Origin: Bromus sterilis
Taxonomy: Eukaryota; Streptophyta; Magnoliopsida; Poales; Poaceae
Assembly (NCBI GenBank): GCA_950022295.1
Contig: OX465595.1
Coordinates: 435,358,270-435,422,269, forward strand
Direction: 5' to 3'
DNA: 64,000 bases
This document shows, piece by piece, positions 56,134-64,000 of the stretch (the stretch's first letter is position 1; each line of letters begins with the position of its first letter). The notes under the pieces are model-generated. The model saw nothing but the letters and a program-made list of their open reading frames with translations. It made no database searches and had not been told where the DNA came from. The position numbers were made by a program, and so were the translations under genes.

Positions 56134-57827
56134 TGAAGGGAATATGCCCGAGAGGCAATAATAAAGTGGTTATTATCTTATTCCATGTTTATGATAAATG
56201 TTTATTTTCATGCTATAATTGTGTTAACCGGAAACGTTAATACATGTGTGTTTAATAAACAAAGAAAAGGTTCCTAGTAATGTCTCTCTTTATACTAGCT
56301 TGTTGATTAACGGATGATCAAGGTTTCCTGATCATTGACATTGGATGTCGTTAATAACAAGGTCATATCATTGGAGAATGATGTGATGAACATACACCCA
56401 CAGTAGTTATAGCAATACGATCATGTCATCAAGTTTCTATTGCTGTATCAAACTTTCACGAAGTAACCCTAATCCTTAGACCATGAGATCACGTCAATCA
56501 CTGACACCGGAAGAGTACTTTGATTCCATCAAACGTCACACCGTCACAGGGTGATTATAAAGGTGTCGTTGGGTACTTGGAAAGTGTTAGTTGAGGCTCG
56601 TGGATCAAGAGTGGGATTTGTCCATCCAGATGACGGAGAGATATACTCTGGGCCCTCTCGGTGATATCACATTGACATCGCTTGCAAGCACGTGACTGGC
56701 TCACGAGGATGTTATATCACGGAACGAGTAAAGAGTACTTGTCGGTAACGAGATCGAACTAGGTATGGATGATACCAAATGATCGGATCTCGGACAAGTA
56801 AAATATCGCGAGACAAAAGGAATTGGTTACGGAGTTTTGGTTCACACGATCACTAGTTCATCGTTGAGTAAGTGGGAGTCATCATGGATCTCCAGATCCC
56901 TCTGATGATTATTGATCGGAGAAGAGTCTCTGTCATGTCCATTTTATTCACGAACCGTAGGGTGACACACTTAAGGATTCGTTGACGCGTTTGAGTGGAT
57001 ACGGAACGCCGGAGAATATACTGGACAACACATGGACTGTTTTGATAAAACTGCTGGAATAGTTTCGATATATCAAAATAGTGCAAGGGGATAATTGTTA
57101 ATGTGTTCATTGAATGAAGTGTTCATCAATGAAGTACTCATTAAATGAAGTGTTCATTAATTTGAGTGACATTAAACAAGATAATTAAAAGTGTTTTAAT
57201 GTGATAAACTCTTGGAATTTTGAGTGGAGAATTATGGAAGTTATGGGAATAATGTGTGACCCTTTGTTTTTATGAGTGGAGAGTCCACCCACATGATGAG
57301 GGGAGAGGTGGGGGCACCTCTTGGGGCGTGCTACCCCTTGGGGGCTGCCTCCCCCTCCTATATATAGATGGGTGGAGACCCCTCTACACACCAATTCCTC
57401 CATCTCTCATATGCCCTTTGGTTGGCATCTTCCTCCCCTTGCTAGCTGATCCAGTTTCACGAGTACGGTGCTTAGGCGAAGCCCTGCTCAAGATCTTCTC
57501 TACCACCACCACCACTATGTTGTAGTGCTGCTGGAGTTCCCGAGGATCCACTACTTCCGCTGCCCAACTGGAGCAAGGGGCGGAGGTCGTCGCTGATCCG
57601 TACGTGTGACCGATTACGGAGGCGCTGCCCGTTTGTGGCGCCCATCTTCATCACGACCTTGAGGTCGGCAAGTGATCGACTACATCACCCACGAGAATCG
57701 TTCTCGTTAAAGCTTTTTGGTCTTCGAGGGTGAGTCCTTCTCAAACCGTTACAAGTTATCTCCTAGATGTGATCTTGGCAGTTGCAATCGTAGGAAAAAT
57801 TTTGTTTTCTATGCAACTAACCCTTCA
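56134..57827 (+). repeat. 3' LTR of Copia element
   Basis: 1694 bp, identical in length to the 5' LTR and differing at about a dozen positions by eye, mostly transitions (for example 49481 T vs C, 49513 A vs G). Confidence 0.95.
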
Positions 57828-57832
57828 ACAGC

Positions 57833-58830
57833 TGGTTATCACCAGATCAAACTTGCTGTGGAGGATCAAATAAAAACTGCATTTATAACCCCCTTTGGGG
57901 CTTATTGTTATATCACCATGCCTTTCGGTTTGAAAAACGGAGGTGCCACTTATCAGCGCACAATTCATAGGTGTACACACTCCCAACTCGGCAGAAACCT
58001 CCACGTTTACGTGGACGATTTGGTGGTGAAATCGGCAAAGGGAGTCACACTTCTGGACGACCTCAGAGAGACATTTGAAAATTTGAGAACTTATCAGATC
58101 AAGCTCAATCCGGAGAAATGTGTTTTTGGAGTCCAGTCCGGCAAGCTCTTGGGATTTCTCGTTTCCGAGAGAGGAATCGAATGCAATCCCGAGAAGATAG
58201 CCGCGATAGAGCGCATGGAACAACCCAAGAACCTGAAGCAAGTACAGAAGTTCACCGGTTGCCTCGCGTCACTCAGCCGATTCCTCAGTCGGCTAGGTGA
58301 AAAAGCAATCCCATTATACCAACTGATGAAGAAGACGGAGAAGTTCACCTGGACCCCCCAAGCAAGCGAAGCATTCCGAGAGCTTAAGCGCATGCTCTCC
58401 ACCGCGCCGATTCTGGCTGCCCCGATTGAAAAGGAGCCAATGATGTTGTACATTGCGGCAACCAATCGGGTGATCAGTGCAGTTATGGTGGTGGAGCGGC
58501 CCGAGAAGGACAAGGCACAACAGATTCAACGACCCGTGTATTACATCAGTGAAGTTCTCTCGGCGTCCAAGCAGAACTACCCTCACTACCAGAAGATGTG
58601 CTATGGAGTATACATGGCAGCAAAGAGACTGAAACCATATTTCCAAGCTCACTTGGTCACCGTCGTCAGCTCGAGCTCCATTGGCCGACATCATAGGAAG
58701 AAGAGATGCAACCGGAAGAGTGGCGAAGTGGGAAATCGAGATCGCCAACCATGGCATCCGGTATGAGCCAAGAACTGCAATCAAGTCGCAAGCATTGGCC
58801 GATTTCCTGGTGGACTGGGCCGAAACTTAG
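57833..58830 (+). pseudogene. Tat reverse transcriptase C-terminal part and RNase H
   Basis: Resumes exactly where the RT was split (GYHQIKLAVEDQIKTAF). It continues with MPFGLKNGGATYQR, the catalytic YVDDLVVKS, LNPEKCVFGVQSGKLLGFLVS and then the RNase H-type part (RPVYYISEVLSASKQNYPHY). A frameshift near 58670 and a stop at 58828 end it. The frame appears to start in the Copia LTR at 57717, which is an artefact of insertion. Confidence 0.85.
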
Positions 58831-58839
58831 TATACGCCA

Positions 58840-59244
58840 CAGCTCCCAGGATCGGATTTCTGGCGAATGCATTTTGACGGCTACAAGATGAAGAGCGGCC
58901 TAGGGGCTGGCGTAGTACTTAATTCACCAAGAGGAGATCAACTGTAATATGTGCTCCAGATTCACTTCGCAGCATCAAACAACGTCGCCGAATACGAAGC
59001 CCTTGTGCATGGTATCAAGCTTGCCAAGGAAATCGGCATTCGGAATATTGAGTGTTTTGGTGACTCCGACCTAGTAGTACAGCACTGCACAGGCACCTGG
59101 GATGCAAAGGATGCAAACATGGCAAGCTATCGTTTCTTGGTGTACCAGATCAGTGGGTACTTTGAAGGATGCGAGTTCCATCATGTGCCGAGAGCAAACA
59201 TCAAGGCAGCAGATGCGCTATCCAAGCACGGCTCAACAAAATAA
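58840..59244 (+). pseudogene. Second (additional) RNase H domain of Tat element
   Basis: Reads WRMHFDGYKMKSGLGAGVVL, a stop at 58945, then ASNNVAEYEALVHGIKLAKE and CFGDSDLVVQHCTGTWDAKD, ending HVPRANIKAADALSKHGS. The D...E...D acidic residues of RNase H are present (FDG, EYEAL, GDSD). A second RNase H between the first and integrase is the signature of Tat-lineage Gypsy elements. Confidence 0.8.
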
Positions 59245-59815
59245 GCTATCCCACCAGGTGTGTCGCTTGAGCACATCAAGAAGCCATCCATCACGCCGTC
59301 CCCAGAGTCTGAGTCCATCTTCATCTCGGAGACCGACCTTGAAGCGTTGAAAAAGGCAAAAGAAGTTCAACCGGCAAAGATTCCGACCCTGAAGAAGCAG
59401 TCCAGCGCCTAAGGCGCGTCAGCAACAGCAGAGGCGACGGCACCAGGGGCTGCCGATTGCAAACCAGGGGCTGCCGATTGCGAGCCAGGGGCTGCCGAAT
59501 GCCGCAAGAAGAGCAAGGTTAAAGAACAGCAAGCAGAGGCAATGCCAGATGGCACAGCCTCAGAAGAACCAATGATGTTAGAAACTGCGGATTGCAGTGA
59601 AGAATTTCCAACTCCAGACGAGCAGTCACCACCAGGGGCTGCCGAATGCGTGCCAGGCGCCACAATCGGCAGTTCAGAGGCAGAAGTCGAGATGACGGAA
59701 GTTCAAGAGGCCGAGATCCAAGAGGCCAGTGGCCAAGGAACCGAGATCCAAGAAGAAGTCCCACCCCAGCATGCAGTAGTAATGGTAGTTGTCAGTGCGC
59801 CATCATGGGCACATC
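59245..59815 (+). other. Linker between second RNase H and integrase, with PGAADC-type repeats
   Basis: Contains three adjacent copies of CCAGGGGCTGCCGATTGC-like units (59431-59510) and a fourth near 59634. A stop is at about 59410. Encoded sequence is acidic and low-complexity. Confidence 0.7.
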
Positions 59816-60600
59816 CGATTAGAGATTTCCTAGCAGACGGAGTCCTCCCAAAAGACGAAGCAGAATCAAGACAAATCAGCCGCCGGTCTTGGGCATACAC
59901 GATAATCAACAACGAGCTAGTGCGCAAAAGTGCAACTGGTGTCTTTCAGAGATGTGTAGAAGAGGACAGAGGTTTGGAATTGCTCAGAGACATTCATCAG
60001 GGTGAATGCGGTCATCATGCATCTGCAAAAGCCATTGCCAGCAAAGCTTTCCGACATGGTTTCTACTGGCCGACTGCGCTCGCAACAGCTGAGAATTTGG
60101 TGAATTATTGCAAGGGTTGCCAGCGGTTCAAGGCAAAAAGTCATCAGCCAGCATCGGCATTGAAGACAATCCCAATAGCATGGCCATTTGCAGTGTGGGG
60201 TTTGGACATGGTTGGTCCATTCAAGAGGGCCCGAAGTGGCATGACACATCTCCTGGTTGCAGTGGACAAGTTTACCAAATGGATCGAAGCTCGCCCGATC
60301 AAGAAGCTTGATGGCCCGACGGCGGTCCGATTCGTGGCCGACATCGTGTGCAGATATGGTGTACCTCACAACATCATCACCGACAACGGCACAAATTTTG
60401 CAAAGGGTGCACTGGCTCGATATGCATCTCAGCAAGGCATTCGGCTGGATCTTGCGTCCGCGGCGCATCCACAGTCGAATGGTCAAGTAGAAAGAGCAAA
60501 CGGCTTCATCCTCTCGGGTATCAGACCCCGATTGGTGGACCACTTGAGAGGGCACCCGGAGCATGGATTGAAGAGCTCCCTGCAGTACTGTTCAGTTTAA
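59542..60600 (+). pseudogene. Tat integrase with intact catalytic core, frameshifted near 60535
   Basis: The frame starts in the linker. The zinc-binding HHCC module lies at about 59990-60125 (H in GECGHH; CKGCQ). The catalytic core has D in WGLDMVGPF (about 60200), D in ITDNGTNF (about 60380) and E in GQVERANG (about 60490), with D-35-E spacing. The integrase inserts cDNA into chromosomes. A single-base-type shift at about 60535 moves the rest into another frame, which continues LFSLRTTPNRSTGFTPFFLV to 61067. Confidence 0.85.
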
Positions 60601-61067
60601 GGACCACACCAAACAGGTCGACTGGGTTCACTCCTTTCTTCCTGGTATATGGTTCAGAAGCAATCATCCCATCCGACATCGAGTTTGATTCGCCTCGGCA
60701 TGCCTTGTACACTGAAGAAGAAGCCAGGTTGGCACGAGAGGACGGCGTCGACCTCAAGGAAGAAGCCTGTTTGCTGGCCTTGTCCAGATCGCCAGTCTAT
60801 CAGCAGAAGTTGCGGTACTACCACAGCAAGAAGATTCGTCCTCTCGCCTTCCGAGAGGGCGACATGGTGCTACACCGAATTCAGAAGTCAGACGGGCAGC
60901 ACAAGATATCCTCACCCTGGGAAGGACCATTCATCATCAGCCGTGCACTCAAGAACAACTCCTATTATTTGATCGACTGTACCAAGGGCACTCGGCACAA
61001 GGACACATCAGGAATAGAAACGGAGCGGCCGTGGAACGCTGAGCTGTTATGTCCGTTCTATAGTTGA
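60540..61067 (+). pseudogene. Tat integrase C-terminal region
   Basis: Open frame after the shift: EELPAVLFSLRTTPNRSTGF, YGSEAIIPSDIEFDSPR, LRYYHSKKIRPLAFREGDMV, SSPWEGPFIISRAL, ending PWNAELLCPFYS at 61067. This is the usual end of a Gypsy pol. Confidence 0.85.
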
Positions 61068-61863
61068 GCGGCCAAAATGTATGTACGCCATTCGGCAAAC
61101 GATCAGTAAAGCTATCATGCCTCTGAAAAAGAGCATTCGATTACCTTTGCATAATTTCATTCGAAAAGCTAGCCCAAGTCGGCAGCGCTTAGTCATACCC
61201 GAGACGTGCGTAACGCACTCGGGGACTGACTGACCACGAGGTCAGACGAATAGGCCATCGAGGCACAGGGACTGCGGGCTGGCACTCAACTTAGCACCTA
61301 ACTCAAGCGCAACTCACGAAAGTGTTTGTGGCATTGAGAAGGGCAGCGGTTGGGGCGGTCAGCAGTACAAGTTCCCGAGAAACAACTCGAAAAGCTCTGC
61401 AGAGGGCATAGTCGATAAAACAAGTTACCGATTGCGCCGTGAACCAAGGCATCGAGTTCGGTAGCGAGCAATCGGCTCCTAACATTGCAGAATCCTTTGC
61501 GTTAAACCTTGTCGTGTAAATATGAAAAGCTTATCGAACCTTGGCTGGAAGTCTACCTTTGATCCGATTGCAGACCGCATGTCGGCAGCAATACAGACAA
61601 GGTAGACACCCCCAAGTGCAGAACGATAAAGGAAACCGACAAAGACGCAAAGTCGATCGCACAAGTAAAAACAAGAAATGAGCAGTCGGATTGCATAAGA
61701 AATAGCAGGCCTAAGGGCGAATGAGTTCATTACATTAAGGTCACACCCAATGAGTGTCGGCAGAATTAAAATAATGTCTTACAAGCAACTAGTTGAAAAA
61801 AATCAAGGTAAGGCTGATCCAAGGTCGGCAAGCTGCAGTAGGTGACGTCATCGATGGTTCGGC
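61068..61863. other. Spacer between pol and antisense gene
   Basis: About 800 bp without a convincing frame. Includes CCCGAGACGTGCGTAACGCA near 61200 and would form the 3' flank of both converging transcription units. Confidence 0.6.
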
Positions 61864-64000
61864 TCAAGGAATCGGGGCAGTCGAAGGCGCCAAGCTGGCA
61901 GTCGGAGCAGTCGGGTCGGCGTGTGCGGCAGCGACGTCTGGCTCCGATTGTGCATCAGAAGAGGTGGCCCCAGCTCGCTTGGACCTCGGAGATGTATGGG
62001 ATGAACCGCTGTCAGAAAGCTCCTCGGCCAAGCCAGATATAGAAGTTGCAGCCAGCGTATTCCCTCCCTCGTCAAGATATGGGGTATAATCATAAGGAGA
62101 AAACCAGTTCACCATAGCGCTGGCAAGCCGGTTCACTTCAGCATAGGTCTTCTCAAGCACGTCGGCGGCGTTCTCTCTGAGGCTGTGGAGCTTGGAAAGT
62201 TTCACTTGCGGGTACCAGCTCAACACAGTTTGAAGAGCGGTCTCAGCGCCAGTCCAACCAACGGAGTTAAGCAGTACGTCGATCCGACGAGGAATGGCCT
62301 TCAGAAGAGTCCGAGTCTGCTCGGTGGTAGCATTCGGAGCATCTCCCTTGTCAGAGTCTTCTTCGTCCTGAGGAGCCGACATGTGGACCTCGGCAGAAGA
62401 GCTGGCAGCATGCTTCATCCTCTGAAGTCCAATTTTGAGCTCAGTCGGCGACCACAGCAACTCGGCAATCTTCAGAATGCCAAGTTTGAAGGATAGGGCA
62501 ATCCCCTTGATGACGGGAATGCGAGCTGCTGTTCCAATCAAATACTCATGCCGAGTCCAGACGTCGTCATCAAGCTGGCAGGACCCCCCCAGCCGCGATG
62601 GTCTCCTCCCGAGATTTAGCTACGGCTGCATAGGCAGCTGCTTCAGACTCAGGCCAGGCCTCTGCATCATGAAGAAGAAAGTGAGTAGTAGCGCAAAAGA
62701 AGGGTGCAGTCGGAGATGCACTCGGAGGCAAGAGACACTTACCACTGAGAAGGGCGTCCATCTCGCTCATTGTGTCGCAGAGGCCCTTGGCCCGGCGGCG
62801 CATTTTAGTGGTGTCCTCATAGCTGCGTTTCTCCAGTTCTTCATATTTTGCAATATGATCATCACGATCTTTTCGGAGAGAGTCCCGCGTAGCAATCGCT
62901 TCGTCCCTCTCGGCCTGCAAGGCTTGTCGGGCAGCTACAGCTGCATCTCGTTCAGCAAGGAGCCCGTCACCAGCAGCGGTCACGGAAGCGATGTCATCCA
63001 GATGTTTCTTTTCAAGGGCAGCCATCTCAGAGTGAAGACCTTCGATAGTTTGAGTCAAGTTGGTTTCCACCCCCTGCAGTCGGGCCATTTCTTCCTTGGC
63101 TGCGGCAAGCACTGGCCCTTGCTGATTGAGTTCTGCAGTCAGTTCAGCGATACGATTCTGAAGGTCATCTACCATGGGAACAGAAACTAGAAGAAGACAT
63201 GAAGATATTAGTACAAGAGAAATTTTCAATCAGAGAGAGGATAGAAATGATGCGGAAATTACCTTTCAGCCTATGGATCTCGGCCGATTGATTGTTGACC
63301 TCGAGCTGGGCTTGGGCAAGAGTTCGGAGGCTGGCAGTATAAGCGTCGAGGAGTTTTTCGAAGACCTCACATTTTTCTTCCATGACAGCCTGAGAAGAAC
63401 AACAAGATGAAGTTCAGAGATACATCAGCTAAAAGAAGATCCGAACCGATTGCTAACAATCGGCCCGAATCTTGGGGACTACACCCAGTGGGTGCGCTTG
63501 CGCGCACCCACCGGAAGAAAGTCTCCCGATTGGAGGAAGGCAGGAGAGAAAGCAGAATGCATAAAAGATCCGAACCGATTGCTAAACAATCGGCCCGGAT
63601 CTCGCGGACTACACCCAGTGGGTGCGCTTGCGCGCACCCACCGGAAGAAAGTCTCCCGATTGGAGGAAGGCAGGAGAGAAAGCAGAATGTATAAAAGATC
63701 CGAACCGATTGCTAAACAATCGGCCCGAATCTCGGGGACTACACCCAGTGGGTGCGCTTGCGCGTACCCACCGGAAGAAAAGTTTCCCGATTGAAGGAAA
63801 GTCATAAAGGAAAATTGAAGAGCTTACCGCGTGATTGCGGTCGAGCTGTTGGAGGTCCCGAGCAATGGCGGTGGCAAAGTTGTTCACTCGACTGTACGCC
63901 GTCGTCAAAGGATCCTGAGAGCGGTGCGGAGCGTTGGGCTCGATGCCAACATGGCGGGTGCGAGAATACTCGGCCCGGAATTTCTCCACCGAGCGCATCA
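61864..64000 (-). CDS. Antisense multi-exon coiled-coil gene carried by the Tat element (5' end outside window)
   Basis: Exons on the minus strand: 64000-63828, 63389-63263, 63186-62743, 62661-61864. All three introns are GT-AG (63827-63390, 63262-63187, 62742-62662) and the reading frame is kept across each junction. The third exon encodes a long predicted coiled coil (heptad-rich, from DDLQNRIAELTAELNQ to KYEELEKRSYEDTTKM). The last exon reads RIPVIKGIALSFKLGILKIA, then YPQVKLSKLHSLRENAADVL and an acidic, serine-rich tail. A run of seven G (62590-62584) puts the last part one base out of frame. No enzymatic motif is seen and the function is unknown. Resemblance to plant proteins annotated as putative gypsy-type transposon is suspected from memory only; their diagnostic N-terminal domain would lie outside the window. 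Confidence 0.65.
63437..63810. repeat. Minisatellite of three ~130-bp units in antisense-gene intron
   Basis: Units start AGATCCGAACCGATTGCTAA at 63437, 63566 and 63696. Each contains CGATTGCTAA(A)CAATCGGCCC, an inverted repeat, and GGTGCGCTTGCGCGCACCC, another hairpin. The whole array lies within the intron 63827-63390. Confidence 0.9.

Larger units (their letters stand above)
49418..57827 (+). mobile_element. Copia LTR retrotransposon, non-autonomous, young insertion
   Basis: Two LTRs of equal length (1694 bp) are bounded by ACAGC on both sides (49413-49417, 57828-57832). The primer site begins at 51112 and the polypurine tract CAAGTGGGAGAC lies at 56122-56133. The LTR start TGAAGGGAATATGCCCGAGA is related to BARE/WIS/Angela LTRs. 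The interior has only decayed gag-pol pieces. Confidence 0.95.
44904..64000 (+). mobile_element. Tat-lineage Gypsy LTR retrotransposon (3' end outside window)
   Basis: Plus-strand order: 5' LTR (44904-45916), primer site, gag, protease, RT, RNase H, a second RNase H, integrase (to 61067), spacer, then an antisense multi-exon gene that runs off the window. The duplicated RNase H domain and an antisense gene between pol and the 3' LTR are known traits of the Tat lineage. It is inserted in the LTR at 44903 (left target CCGCG) and is itself split by a Copia element at 49418-57827. All enzyme domains carry frameshifts or stops. Confidence 0.85.

Noticed and set aside
57717..57832. Apparent N-terminal extension of the Tat RT frame reading from the Copia LTR
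   Set aside because: The TSD at 57828-57832 shows that the join is an insertion boundary; the extension is LTR sequence.
63437..63810. Regularly spaced repeats that could suggest a CRISPR array
   Set aside because: The whole ~130-bp unit is repeated with no unique spacers, and the sequence is a plant retrotransposon.

Overview
The window is nuclear DNA of a large-genome grass, most likely Triticeae (wheat, Aegilops, barley or rye). The evidence is the nested LTR retrotransposons with grass-type ends and primer sites, a CACTA element with GGTCCCGGTT subterminal repeats, Tourist and Helitron elements, and genes with plant introns. Family names of individual elements are from memory. Clade, strand, termini and target-site duplications (TSDs) were read from the bases.

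Layout. 1-6095: two Gypsy elements, both minus strand; a Sabrina/WHAM-like element sits in the gag of a Fatima-like element. 6096-8977: a small zinc-ribbon gene (6939-7163) with its own promoter and 5'UTR intron, a Tourist MITE upstream and a complete 603-bp Helitron downstream. 8978-11924: a non-autonomous CACTA element (TSD TGA) built largely of a ~660-bp tandem repeat; it splits a third copy of the small gene's promoter. 12340-13860: relic of a Tat-type Gypsy 3' region. 13860-18750: AT-rich repeats and Helitron ends. 18752-21612 (minus): an apparently intact three-exon wall-associated-kinase-like receptor gene. 22601-24257: a 5'-truncated LINE with a TSD. 25070-25429: a MITE. 25770-27305 plus 31029-~31080: a kinase-less tandem pseudogene copy of the receptor, interrupted by a Copia element (27306-31023, TSD TACGA) whose 3' LTR is a foldback. 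31129-33493: a 2365-bp solo LTR (TSD GTCTC). 34090-35190: an inverted second copy of the small zinc-ribbon gene. 35890-37530: a decayed Copia LTR. 37988-64000: a four-level nest: solo-LTR family fragment, then Sabrina-like Gypsy, then Tat-lineage Gypsy, then a Copia element (49418-57827, TSD ACAGC) that sits inside the Tat reverse transcriptase.

The likely host genes are the receptor kinase and the two zinc-ribbon paralogues; the rest is mobile DNA and its debris. The most unusual items are: (1) a multi-exon, coiled-coil gene on the opposite strand in the 3' part of the Tat element (61864 to beyond 64000), with a triplicated minisatellite inside one intron and a similar relic near 13.3 kb; (2) the Copia element whose 3' LTR has been replaced by a 174-bp hairpin made of inverted U3 sequence, yet which is bounded by a perfect TSD; (3) a Copia element with nearly identical LTRs but a thoroughly decayed interior, implying mobilisation in trans; (4) the inverted duplication of the small zinc-ribbon gene, with a third promoter copy split by the CACTA element.
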